IMG/VR virus record: IMGVR_UViG_3300005253_000031
Coordinates: 26,883 to 90,882 of that record
Length of the DNA: 64,000 nucleotides
Source of the DNA: a virus
Reading direction: 5' to 3' (one strand)
Position numbers and translations under genes: made by a program. Of the stretch, positions 8,294 to 16,273 are shown one piece after another; positions within the stretch are counted from its first letter, which is position 1, and the number at the start of each line of letters is the position of its first letter. The notes beneath the pieces were generated by a model. It did no database searches. It worked only from the letters and a program-made list of their open reading frames with translations, and had not been told where the DNA came from.

Positions 8294-8800
8294 TTACATA
8301 TGGCTTTCAAGTTTGCGAGCTGATGCCCGTCTAATTTGCTCATCCCTCAAGGACCACACCTGAATCTCAAGTCCCTTAGTAAGTCCCTCCAGAGTTTGAA
8401 TCTCCTGACCCAATTTAATACGCTGGGTAAACAATATTGCCATGTCTGAGTCCGTGGTCAAAATCTCTCCCCGTAACACATCCTTAGCAGGCGTCTTCCC
8501 GTCAAAGGTCTTACCCAGGGCGTATATGCGCTCCGCAACGTTTACTTCGAACACCTCGTCTAGCGCGGCGTATTCAGCTTTCTTAAACGCCACAGAGGTA
8601 GTAGCAAAGGCATACCACGCGTTAAATCTCGCACATAAGTTGGCCAACGGAATATCGTTCACTCCCGCTATGTCCGTGGGATATACCATCTCGGACAACG
8701 CTATATTGGGCTTCTTCGGAATCGGGAAGCCTTTATCCACTAAGACCTTCCGGGCCTCATCTACCGCGGCTCTCCAGTCAAAGCTATTAACCAAAGACAT
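8294..8800 (-). CDS. Hypothetical helical protein in the recombination block
   Basis: ATG 8800 with AGAGGTG upstream is preferred to a longer frame beginning at 8977 that lies inside the nuclease gene. The 168-residue product is helical with a conserved-looking core (LCARFNAWYAFATTSVAFKKAEY) and an Arg-rich end. It directly follows the PD-(D/E)XK nuclease and RecA genes, so a recombination accessory role is plausible. No motif recognised. Confidence 0.6.
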   Translation of the reverse strand: MSLVNSFDWRAAVDEARKVLVDKGFPIPKKPNIALSEMVYPTDIAGVNDIPLANLCARFNAWYAFATTSVAFKKAEYAALDEVFEVNVAERIYALGKTFDGKTPAKDVLRGEILTTDSDMAILFTQRIKLGQEIQTLEGLTKGLEIQVWSLRDEQIRRASARKLESHM

Positions 8801-8813
8801 CAAACACCTCTTT

Positions 8814-9740
8814 CTATATGTCCAGATCTTCCAGCTTGGTCCATTCCTTGACTTCGTTAAGCGCCACCTCTTCGTCGTCGTGAAGTCCACATAGGACGCT
8901 GTTCTTCTTGGACCCGAACCCGTTCTCCTCCGGATCATGCGTACACGGTGGTACAACCTGCTTGACCCAGTATTCATTTAGGTGGTTCATTCTCTCAAAC
9001 TGGGAGACTATCATGTCCCGCCCCACCTCTAGCGAAATGTAGAAGTCTCGAAACTTACTGTCGTTCTTGTTGTCGAACAACAGAAATCCCTCCTCAACGT
9101 TCTGTGCGTACAAATAGGCGAGAAGCTGAAGGAGATACTTTTTCACCTGTCCCCCGAAGTAGCTGTCGCCGATGTTGCTGAGGTTCTCCAAGTTAGCCAC
9201 AGGATCCAAGGTGCGCTGAGGCAGAAGCTTGAAGCTCCGGTCATTACAGGACTTGATCTCTCCGATCATCCTTCGTCCCCGCTCAAACGGATGCTTGATC
9301 ATGACGTCATACTCATAGCTGAGTTTAGGCGGACCATCAAACTTGGCGCGAACGTTGCTTCCAATCAAGATACCAAACTCAGTAAATCGCTTCTGCCATA
9401 GCTTCTCAATCGCCTGCCCCATCTCAAAGATGCGCTTGACATGCGTGGGAAAGGGCTCTCCCCGGAAGCCCAACAGCCCCAGTATCAACAGGCGGTCACA
9501 GGAGTTTACCATACTCGAGGGAGTCCATCCCTTCTCCGGCTCTCGACCTGGAAGCCACAACGGTCGATTGTCCGTATACTTCTGTGCAATGGACAAGTCT
9601 AACCAGCTTTCCTTGGCCACCGTTCCAACTGTTTTGGCCTTGGAATTTCCCCTTCCCCGGCCTCCTCCCCCTACTCTCTTGTTAACTGCGGGAGTTCTCT
9701 TACTCGTTAAACCCGCCAAACCTCTTCGTGCTTGAGTCAT
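8814..9740 (-). CDS. PD-(D/E)XK exonuclease, RecB/Cas4-like
   Basis: 308 residues from ATG 9740 (TAATG junction with the gene before); an in-frame GTG nine bases upstream is possible. A Gly/Arg-rich basic N-terminal tail (about residues 20-35) is followed by SSMVNSCDRLL, a helix typical of RecB/Cas4 nucleases, then YEYDVMI and MIGEIKSC giving the Asp and Glu-x-Lys metal-binding residues, and QLLAYLYAQ (the Q-x3-Y motif). It likely resects DNA ends for RecA-mediated recombination. Cas4-type Fe-S cysteines are only partly present (one N-terminal, two near the C-terminus), so a cluster is doubtful. Confidence 0.8.
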   Translation of the reverse strand: MTQARRGLAGLTSKRTPAVNKRVGGGGRGRGNSKAKTVGTVAKESWLDLSIAQKYTDNRPLWLPGREPEKGWTPSSMVNSCDRLLILGLLGFRGEPFPTHVKRIFEMGQAIEKLWQKRFTEFGILIGSNVRAKFDGPPKLSYEYDVMIKHPFERGRRMIGEIKSCNDRSFKLLPQRTLDPVANLENLSNIGDSYFGGQVKKYLLQLLAYLYAQNVEEGFLLFDNKNDSKFRDFYISLEVGRDMIVSQFERMNHLNEYWVKQVVPPCTHDPEENGFGSKKNSVLCGLHDDEEVALNEVKEWTKLEDLDI

Positions 9741-10117
9741 TATTCCCACCCCGATTCTCTAGCGTATTCTATGCGTGCCAATGCCGATTGTCTCTCCGGA
9801 TCTAAGACTTCCCATAACAATGCAATTAGTCCGGTTTCTGTATCGCTCCTAGCAGCTAACTCACTGTAGTCCAGGCGATACACGGGCAAGGCATATTTAG
9901 CCATCAAATATGTGTCCCGCCTCTTATCCCGAGTCTCCGAGTGCTGCGGACCATCTGCCTCGAAGGCTATATGTCGGGACCGTACATATATGTCTACTGT
10001 ATAGGGTGAAAATGAAACCTCTTCCTCGAGCTCAAACCCCACCGTCTTCAGCAGTTCCACCAACTTTAGGTGTATCCCCGTCCCCGTCGTCCTCTGACCC
10101 GTCTCCATTATTGGCAT
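9740..10117 (-). CDS. Restriction-endonuclease-fold nuclease (DUF559/VSR-like)
   Basis: 125 residues. The core reads YTVDIYVRSRHIAFEADGPQH followed by RDTYLMAKYALPVYRLDY, the D-x(n)-E-x-(D/N) layout plus a HxxxxD-type segment seen in DUF559 and VSR-like nucleases that nick or cut DNA. It lacks the NUMOD repeats of the homing enzymes in the late region, so it is more likely a resident nuclease of the recombination module. The first 86 bases overlap the preceding gene in another frame; GGGAG upstream of ATG 10117 supports the start. Confidence 0.7.
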   Translation of the reverse strand: MPIMETGQRTTGTGIHLKLVELLKTVGFELEEEVSFSPYTVDIYVRSRHIAFEADGPQHSETRDKRRDTYLMAKYALPVYRLDYSELAARSDTETGLIALLWEVLDPERQSALARIEYARESGWE

Positions 10118-10391
10118 GTTTACTCCCTTTTGCTAAAGCAGTGATATCTCGGCCCAGAACATAGTCCTCCCTAATCCGCCTCATTTGCCCAAGTATGTCT
10201 GGCTTATACATCAGCACCTCTGTTCGGTATGCTCTGCCACACTTGCAAAGTGCTGCATAACATGCCCGAGGCGATGGCACGGACTCAGCGTATCCACTCA
10301 AACTAATCAGTTTAGTACATGTACAGCGTATTACCAGTCCATTCTCAGGGGAGAGTTCGACTATATCTTCAGAAGTAAATGGATTAAACAT
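10032..10391 (-). CDS. Hypothetical protein with CxC pairs
   Basis: 119 residues. Residues 23-25 (CTC) and 49-51 (CKC) form a possible zinc ribbon; the C-terminal 30 residues are Gly/Asp-rich and low-complexity, and these are the part encoded by the 86-base overlap with the nuclease gene. It starts at the RecA stop. No family recognised. Confidence 0.6.
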   Translation of the reverse strand: MFNPFTSEDIVELSPENGLVIRCTCTKLISLSGYAESVPSPRACYAALCKCGRAYRTEVLMYKPDILGQMRRIREDYVLGRDITALAKGSKHANNGDGSEDDGDGDTPKVGGTAEDGGV

Positions 10392-11425
10392 TACAGCGGC
10401 TCCTCTGTGAATATTGTTTCATCGATCTGACTGTCGTTGGTCTCAACCAGCATCGTAAGCTCCTCTACATCAGCCGGATTCTCCTCGAAGTGCTCCCGCA
10501 ACTTAGCAGCCCCGTGAATGGTCTTTCCCTTCCAATGGGCATATCCACCCTTTCCAACGGGTATGATGTTCAAGTCCTTGGCCAGCTCCAACAGTCCAAC
10601 GAGAGTATCAATAGTCCCTGTAAACATAAACGGAAACTGGCACTCCTGCTCGGGCGGGGCCAGCTTATTCTTAATAGTACGTATATTCAAGTTATAGCCT
10701 ACCTTGCGGCCGTTATCCTCTACCCAGCCCGCTCGTCGAACCTTCAAGATGTACGAGGCGTAGAACTTCTGAGCCCGACCTCCAGGTATCTCGTCCGGGC
10801 TTCCATACACTATACCCAACTTGCTGCGTAGCTGGTTAGTACAGAGGATAAAGCTATCCCAGTTCCGGTTAGTCAGTTGCGCCAATCCTTCGCCAACCTT
10901 GCGAGCGTGCAAACCCATGACGTCCTTTTCCTCCAAGTCATGCTCCAGTCGGTACACGGGCACCAAGGCAGCTAAACTATCTATACCTATAAAATCCATG
11001 CCGTTCGCCGCCCAGTCGCAAGCTAGATCAAACGCCTGCTCGGTACTGGTGGGCCTAACCACAAGTAGTTCCGAGGTGTTCACTCCAGTCTTCTCGAACC
11101 ACTCGGCATCAAATGTCTTCTCGGGATCAATAAATCCGCAAACATAACCCTTTTGCTGAAAGGCCCTAATGGTCCATTGCATTATCAGAGTCTTCCCCAT
11201 TGACGCCTCACCAATCACCATTCCCATACGGCCTCGACGCCAGCCCCCCGCCAGTATGTCGTCCAGTCCCGGGATGTCGGTCTCAATGGTCTCCATATGA
11301 AGCTTGGGATCATCCCCCATTAGGCCCCGCTTCGCTCCAACTCGCGCCTTTGTAATATCCATAAGCTTGGCTCGACGTTCTGAGGCAGTGTCTAAAAGCT
11401 CGGATTCATCTTTCTTTCTACTCAT
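10391..11425 (-). CDS. recA: RecA-family recombinase
   Basis: 344 residues. Walker A GEASMGKT (72-79), a catalytic-Glu segment FIDPEKTFD (Glu102), Walker B FIGIDS (145-150), and a RecA-like loop 2 with NQLRSKLG and PGGRAQKFYAS. It should coat single-stranded DNA and drive strand exchange with the neighbouring nucleases, SSB and polymerase. The start overlaps the polymerase stop by four bases (ATGA). The acidic C-terminus is typical of RecA. Confidence 0.92.
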   Translation of the reverse strand: MSRKKDESELLDTASERRAKLMDITKARVGAKRGLMGDDPKLHMETIETDIPGLDDILAGGWRRGRMGMVIGEASMGKTLIMQWTIRAFQQKGYVCGFIDPEKTFDAEWFEKTGVNTSELLVVRPTSTEQAFDLACDWAANGMDFIGIDSLAALVPVYRLEHDLEEKDVMGLHARKVGEGLAQLTNRNWDSFILCTNQLRSKLGIVYGSPDEIPGGRAQKFYASYILKVRRAGWVEDNGRKVGYNLNIRTIKNKLAPPEQECQFPFMFTGTIDTLVGLLELAKDLNIIPVGKGGYAHWKGKTIHGAAKLREHFEENPADVEELTMLVETNDSQIDETIFTEEPL

Positions 11426-13407
11426 GCAGCTATCACCTCGATTTTCCTAGGCTCAGCCCAGCTAGGCTCTCCGATAGATACCTCAACGGGCAGGAATGTA
11501 CCAATCTGGCGTTCCTCCATAATACGCTTTAACTCCGGAATCACGAACTCCTCCTCCTCGTAGGGCACCTCAAAGATTATCTCGTCGTGCACCTGGACCA
11601 ACATTCGTGTCTTCAACCCATTCTCTAACAACCAGTCTCGAGCGGCCACCATACGGTTCTTAACGATGTCAGCACTGGAACCCTGTACTAAGTAGTTCAC
11701 TCCAATGTAGGCTCTGTCGGGATCAATCCAATAACGACGACCAAAGCGGTTCTTTATCCATCCGCGCACTTCCACGGTTTTACACACTAAGTCAATGAAG
11801 GTGTACGCCTTCGGAAAACGGGAGAAGTATTCCGCTTTATAGGTCTTGGCTTCCTCCAGCGTCTTCTGGATCTGAGAAGCCAGCTTTTTCATCCCGATGC
11901 CGTAGATCAATCCGAAGTTAATTGCCTTGGCCAGAGTACGATAGAAGGCCCATAAGTCACTACTCTCATCTACACTCCATACCGTCTTAGCGACGTGGCT
12001 GTGAAAGTCAAACTTCGGATCTTCTAACAAAGCCGACAATCCCTCGTCCTTAATGTAGTCGGAGAAAACCCGCATTTCCATCTGGCTGTAGTCAATCAAG
12101 ACCATCCTGCATCCCTCTCGAGGAATATACAGTCTACGAACTGAGACCAAGGCATCGTTAGCGTTATCGAACTTACTGCCTATGGCTTTTGTGCCCCCAT
12201 AAGTGAGTCCACCTGCCATGCTTCCCCCAACCTTCGTCATGTCCACGCCTTCCTTAGCTCCCATCGCCGCGGACAACGCTGCAAGCACCTCATCCGAGGT
12301 ATCATTACCACTTAAGTTGGAAATGTTCTTAGCAACGTTTTGCAAGTTGGGGTCCGAACACGCTAAGCGTCCAGTAACAGTACCCCAATTCTTAAATGAC
12401 GGATGCACCGCCCCGGGCCACTCTAGGATAGGCTCAAAGTAGGAGTTTAACAGCTTCTTAGTTCCCCTATACTCCAGTATCAATCCGGCGACGGGATGGT
12501 CTATAGCCATCATAGCGCCAACACCCCAGGACGGGGCCCCTGTCTTTATGGACTTAACGGTGGACTTCAATCCAAGATTTGCCATAACGTCGCCGAGTTG
12601 CTTCGAGCTACCAATGTTGAACGTAGTGTCCGTTTCGCGGTAAATATCCTGTTCAAGTTCCTTAATGCGCTCTCCCAGGGGCCCCACTTTGGACTCGGCG
12701 TATTCTTTGTCATAAGCGATTCCCAAGGACTCCATTTCCCATAGAGTCCGCGTCAACTCCTGCTCCTGCTCCCATATGTAGACTTGATTCGTATCCTCAA
12801 TCCGCTGTTCATAAATGTCAAGTAGGTCCTCAGCATACCCGCAATCATCTTCACAGTATGGCGCTATCTTGTCTATGGGAGCATAGTCAAAATGCTTGCT
12901 CCACTTGTTCTTCCTAAGATACGCCTTAAACTCCGCGTCATACGCCGCCTTATCCTCCCCCAGAAGCATCGCAGTCTGCCCCTTCAATGACAGGTCCGAA
13001 TACTTATCCTTGTTGCACATCCGCGCAGCCACTATTACGTCAATCAACTGGTGGTCTTCACGGGGACGAAATCCATCCTGCCACATCATGGCTAGATCAA
13101 ACTTGAGGTTCCATCCTATCAGCTTAGGTACCTTGTCGAACGCCTCCCATAGAGCTGGAAGCGTAACCAGTTCGAGGTTTTCCGCTACCAACTCATGCTC
13201 CGAGTCCTTGGCCCCGTTGCGATGTCGGTACGGAATATAGTACGACTTGAGATCTTCGCCCTCATGCCAAGCCAGTCCAATGCCGCAGAGTCGATCCTGC
13301 TTCCAGGGCTCTAGACCCGTGGTTTCCGTATCAATGACTACTCGCGGTTGTTGCGCTACTTCAACTAGAAGTTCCTGTAGCTCGACGGCGGTTTTAATAA
13401 CTGCCAT
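11422..13407 (-). CDS. polA: Family-A DNA polymerase with 3'-5' exonuclease
   Basis: 661 residues. Proofreading domain: VIDTETTGL (Asp26, Glu28), GWNLKFDLAM near 98-107 and a late YCEDDCGYAEDLL. Polymerase: motif A VLIDYSQMEMRV (Asp439), motif B KAINFGLIYG (Lys494, Phe498) and motif C VQVHDE (His607-Glu609). The 5'-3' nuclease domain is absent, as is usual in phages. Between the DPNLQN element (352-357) and the strand leading into motif A there is a Gly/Ser/Ala-rich insertion of roughly 65 residues. Phe at the O-helix position (E. coli Phe762) is as in bacterial Pol I. Its end overlaps RecA by four bases. Confidence 0.96.
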   Translation of the reverse strand: MAVIKTAVELQELLVEVAQQPRVVIDTETTGLEPWKQDRLCGIGLAWHEGEDLKSYYIPYRHRNGAKDSEHELVAENLELVTLPALWEAFDKVPKLIGWNLKFDLAMMWQDGFRPREDHQLIDVIVAARMCNKDKYSDLSLKGQTAMLLGEDKAAYDAEFKAYLRKNKWSKHFDYAPIDKIAPYCEDDCGYAEDLLDIYEQRIEDTNQVYIWEQEQELTRTLWEMESLGIAYDKEYAESKVGPLGERIKELEQDIYRETDTTFNIGSSKQLGDVMANLGLKSTVKSIKTGAPSWGVGAMMAIDHPVAGLILEYRGTKKLLNSYFEPILEWPGAVHPSFKNWGTVTGRLACSDPNLQNVAKNISNLSGNDTSDEVLAALSAAMGAKEGVDMTKVGGSMAGGLTYGGTKAIGSKFDNANDALVSVRRLYIPREGCRMVLIDYSQMEMRVFSDYIKDEGLSALLEDPKFDFHSHVAKTVWSVDESSDLWAFYRTLAKAINFGLIYGIGMKKLASQIQKTLEEAKTYKAEYFSRFPKAYTFIDLVCKTVEVRGWIKNRFGRRYWIDPDRAYIGVNYLVQGSSADIVKNRMVAARDWLLENGLKTRMLVQVHDEIIFEVPYEEEEFVIPELKRIMEERQIGTFLPVEVSIGEPSWAEPRKIEVIAA

Positions 13408-13813
13408 ATACTTTATCCCTTATCTCCGCGATACTGTCGTTTATATGCTGTTCAGTATTAACTATGTGAATCTGTTGTATGGCGGTATAACGGGTAAAAT
13501 ACTGGCCAAATAGATAATCTGCCCGGGACAAATCCTCCACATTATCATCATCCTTAAGTCTACAACGCTCCAACGCTGTCTCCGAACTACATCTCAACCA
13601 GACAACGTGGACGTCGTGCTCAACCATAATGGCCCTATTCATTACCTCATAGTCCACGTTCGTTCTGCTGTACAGTTGATTGTAGACCCAACAGGACGGG
13701 GTAAATCTCGCCACAGATAAGTCCGCATAGTTGGATAGCTTTCCCACTGGATGCAGCAAAGCGGTTTTCCCTGCTCCCGAGATGCCCTCCAAGATAATGA
13801 ACTTAGGCTTCAT
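13394..13813 (-). CDS. P-loop (deoxy)nucleotide kinase
   Basis: 139 residues with an N-terminal P-loop FIILEGISGAGKT (residues 5-17) and a later DVHVVWLRCSSETALERCR segment followed by a lid-like DDDNVEDLSRADY, the pattern of dNMP/thymidylate kinases. It is shorter than usual (about 200). It overlaps the SDR gene by four bases and PolA by 14, so it is co-expressed with DNA synthesis. It could phosphorylate a (modified) deoxynucleotide or a base in DNA; the substrate cannot be read from sequence. Confidence 0.75.
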   Translation of the reverse strand: MKPKFIILEGISGAGKTALLHPVGKLSNYADLSVARFTPSCWVYNQLYSRTNVDYEVMNRAIMVEHDVHVVWLRCSSETALERCRLKDDDNVEDLSRADYLFGQYFTRYTAIQQIHIVNTEQHINDSIAEIRDKVYGSY

Positions 13814-14721
13814 AGGTTAACTCCTACGTTCCCACGGAATTTGTAATACTCCGTCAACGTAATGCGATCCCGTGCTTCCCACTCCGGATAAAAGCGCAGT
13901 AACTTCCTGTAGTCATGCCGCTGGTTTTGCTTGTAGTCTACGTCGAGGAGAAACCTCAGGCGACCATCAACAGCGATTATCTCATCTCGAGAAACGTCTA
14001 TGAAGCGTTGATTGTGCATGGCCCCAACGGTAATCCGGGAGCCCCAGGCAGGCTTCTCAATGATACGCTGCATCAGCCACACAAAGTCCGAGATATGCGT
14101 GTAGTCCTTAATCCACTGGGGATCAATCCGCGCCTCACAACTGGGAAAATCCCTGTCATTCAGCAACTTAACCAGCAAGTCGGGAATTGACTCCGAGCGG
14201 TTAGCTGCAAACGTTCCAATGTTTCCGTAGAGGAACACGGGCTCAATGGTCATGTACTTTCCAACACACTGCGCCTCCAGTAAATGCAGTTGTAGCATTT
14301 TAGTTATCCCGTAGGTTGTCTTAGGAGCCATCAGCGAATACTCGTCAATAGGCTTTGTACTTACATCCGAGTGATAGTACGCCGTTGTCCCAAAGTGAAT
14401 GAGGGGCGTCTGCGACTCGTTAGCCACCTTAATCACATTTCTCATCCCGGTGACGTTACTGCGGATGGCGCTCTCTACGTCCTGGTCCACGTAGTCGGAG
14501 CCCTTGCGTGCCGCCAAGTGAATGATCAAGTCGGGAGAGGTCTCAAACACAGTTTCAGATAGTTCCTCATAGTCAGCCACATCTACCGTAGCTCCGTTGT
14601 CGTACTCGCTCTGCCACCCCCCCGTATTAAACTCAGGGACTATGTCATATCCGACCCCTCTGAGATACCTACTCAGGTTCGTGCCAATAAAGCCGTGAAT
14701 CCCTGTAATGAAGATCTTCAT
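13810..14721 (-). CDS. NAD-dependent epimerase/dehydratase (extended SDR)
   Basis: ATG 14721 with GGAGGG six bases upstream is chosen over a longer frame from 14925 that only reads through the preceding gene. The 303-residue product has the Rossmann motif TGIHGFIG (6-13), LIIHLAARKG, HFGTTAYY and the catalytic Tyr137-x3-Lys141 (YGITK). Such enzymes act on nucleotide sugars. In this cluster it may make a sugar donor, for glycosylation of DNA or of a surface structure. The C-terminal KDYTHISDFVWLM segment is typical of sugar-nucleotide epimerases. Confidence 0.88.
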   Translation of the reverse strand: MKIFITGIHGFIGTNLSRYLRGVGYDIVPEFNTGGWQSEYDNGATVDVADYEELSETVFETSPDLIIHLAARKGSDYVDQDVESAIRSNVTGMRNVIKVANESQTPLIHFGTTAYYHSDVSTKPIDEYSLMAPKTTYGITKMLQLHLLEAQCVGKYMTIEPVFLYGNIGTFAANRSESIPDLLVKLLNDRDFPSCEARIDPQWIKDYTHISDFVWLMQRIIEKPAWGSRITVGAMHNQRFIDVSRDEIIAVDGRLRFLLDVDYKQNQRHDYRKLLRFYPEWEARDRITLTEYYKFRGNVGVNL

Positions 14722-14737
14722 GTTCCCTCCGTATGTA

Positions 14738-14748
14738 TACATTATATC
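14738..14748 (-). promoter_or_regulatory. One-mismatch copy of the phage promoter-like motif
   Basis: Reads GATATAATGTA, one base different from the 11-mer found exactly at four other sites. It lies about 17 bases before the epimerase start, overlapping the end of the preceding coding region. No good -35 element at normal spacing. Confidence 0.35.
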
Positions 14749-15161
14749 GTCAAATACAGATGCCACGACCCAATTGTGGCCTCCAAGCAGTCCGCGCCAT
14801 ATCTCGCTGCTATCCTCCCCAGGAACCCAATGTCGCTGGGAAACCGCTTGAGATCTGATGAGCGGATATAGGCCAGCATTGTGGTTTGCGACGGGCGAAC
14901 CAGTAGCTGCATCATCGTGATGCAATCATGCGGGGAACTCCATGCCATATAGGCTTTGCGCGTTCCAGTTCCCCCATAAGACGTCTCTCGAAATACAGCG
15001 TCTCGGAACTGCTTTTCCTTCCGGTCGTAATACTCCGTCTCATCGTCTAAAACCGTATTTAGAGCAACACGTTCTATCTCTGACTTGTTCAGTGTTATGA
15101 CGTTGTTTCCAACGTGCTCTAGTACCAGTTTATCGGCGGAATCCCACTCTACTGACCACAT
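14742..15161 (-). CDS. Minimal thymidylate-synthase (ThyA)-fold protein
   Basis: 139 residues, about half the length of ThyA. The second half follows the core of thymidylate synthase / dNMP hydroxymethylase: Cys80 in DCITMMQLLV aligns with the catalytic Cys of the PCH motif, then IRSSDL (Arg100-Ser-Ser-Asp103) aligns with the phosphate-binding RSxD, FPSDIGFLGRIAARYGA with the helix after PFN, and SWHLY (His134, Tyr136) with the HLY that contacts the deoxyribose. The N-terminal folate region is shortened. It might act on a dNMP or on a base already in DNA. It sits between ThyX-like and SDR genes, with GGAGG before its ATG. Confidence 0.6.
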   Translation of the reverse strand: MWSVEWDSADKLVLEHVGNNVITLNKSEIERVALNTVLDDETEYYDRKEKQFRDAVFRETSYGGTGTRKAYMAWSSPHDCITMMQLLVRPSQTTMLAYIRSSDLKRFPSDIGFLGRIAARYGADCLEATIGSWHLYLTI

Positions 15162-16130
15162 CTAGTCCTCCAGGAAGTAGGCTCGATCGCTCGAGTCCAA
15201 CTGGGCCAACGTTATCTCGGGGTCCGGCATCTCTTCGTTGCCCCGGGGAATGTGCATACCCAACTGGCCCATGATGGTCTCGCGATCCGTACAGGCTGTG
15301 TTAAACGTGTACTTGTCTCCAGTCTGCTCGCAGGGCCAACGTCCGGAACACTGGAACAAGTTGTGAAACGACTCCCCTATTTGATCCCCATGCTCCAAAC
15401 AGCGTCGAGCATGGTCGCTTGCCGGGCGCAGGTATGACGCCAACAGTGGGAAGCGAATCCTAATCTCACGCCTCATTAGCCATGCCGTGGCCACCGTATC
15501 TGCTTGCTCCGAAAACATGAGACGCTTGGACATGAAGTTCTGTAACGCCATGTAGTTGATGCCCATACTCCAGCGATGGCATGCGCTTATGGGCAGTACA
15601 GCCCGTGCATCCTGCCAGTTGGACTGGCCCGTCGCCAGCTCATCGACGTAGGCATCCTTAGCTACCTTACACGCCTGCATGAAACGTATGAGTCGATCCC
15701 CGTCCTGGTAAATGCTCTCCGGAACGCGGAACCCTATATTGCTGTGGTTGTTGTCCCGCCAGCCCATGGATCCAAACACCGCCCCAATCCTAGCGCGTGC
15801 AATCTGATCAAAGGCGCTGCGCGACGGCCCCGCTATCTCAAATGTAAAGCTGGGAGCTTCCATAGCGTTAGGCAGAGACTTACGATTTAACACCGCCTTA
15901 ACCACAAACAGCCTTGCCTCCGGCTCTGCTTCAGCCCACTTGTAGGTTTGGTACACTCCACCCCATGTAGACGTTGCAATGGTAAACATAGCCTTGTAAG
16001 GATTAGCCGGCCAGTCAATCAACCGGACGTCTATGTCCTCGACCCCCCGATGAAACTCGGTATCCGTATCGGGGGCCTCTTGGGGCATGGTCTTAATCCA
16101 CTCTCGTAACGCCCTGTCTTCCTCATTCAT
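15162..16130 (-). CDS. ThyX-family flavin-dependent thymidylate synthase homologue with degenerate signature
   Basis: ATG 16130 follows AGGGAGA nine bases upstream; a longer frame to 16202 lacks this. The 322-residue product shows the ThyX landmarks FTFEIAGPSRSAFDQ, then RARIGAVFGSMGWR in place of RHRxxSxNxxSxRY, DARAVLPISACHRW, a GINYMALQNF segment and MRREIRIRF. Both first arginines remain, but the signature His, Ser, Asn, second Ser and Arg are replaced (Ala, Ala, Phe, Met, Trp). A C-terminal extension adds several cysteines (FQCSGRWPCEQ). ThyX normally makes dTMP from dUMP; here the chemistry or substrate is probably altered. Confidence 0.75.
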   Translation of the reverse strand: MNEEDRALREWIKTMPQEAPDTDTEFHRGVEDIDVRLIDWPANPYKAMFTIATSTWGGVYQTYKWAEAEPEARLFVVKAVLNRKSLPNAMEAPSFTFEIAGPSRSAFDQIARARIGAVFGSMGWRDNNHSNIGFRVPESIYQDGDRLIRFMQACKVAKDAYVDELATGQSNWQDARAVLPISACHRWSMGINYMALQNFMSKRLMFSEQADTVATAWLMRREIRIRFPLLASYLRPASDHARRCLEHGDQIGESFHNLFQCSGRWPCEQTGDKYTFNTACTDRETIMGQLGMHIPRGNEEMPDPEITLAQLDSSDRAYFLED

Positions 16131-16260
16131 AGAACGTTTCTCCCTTCTCGGCCCTCTTAAACTGCTTACAGTCGCACTCTTTGCACTCTCCGGAGTATTC
16201 AACGTGAGTTCGACGTCTCTCCCCGCAGGTGCATATGTGATATCGTCCTCGTCTACTCAT
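16123..16260 (-). CDS. Small zinc-ribbon protein
   Basis: Start ATG 16260 has AGGAGA upstream; a longer frame to 16317 has none. The 45-residue product contains CTC near residue 10 and CKECDC near 26-31, enough for one zinc site, in an Arg/Lys-rich context that suggests nucleic-acid binding. Overlaps the ThyX-like gene by eight bases. Confidence 0.6.
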   Translation of the reverse strand: MSRRGRYHICTCGERRRTHVEYSGECKECDCKQFKRAEKGETFYE

Positions 16261-16273
16261 TGAGACTTCTCTC

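Noticed and set aside
8814-9740. Cas4 nuclease indicating a CRISPR system
   Set aside because: No repeat array or other cas gene is present and the four Fe-S cysteines are incomplete; phage RecB-like recombination nuclease is the simpler call.
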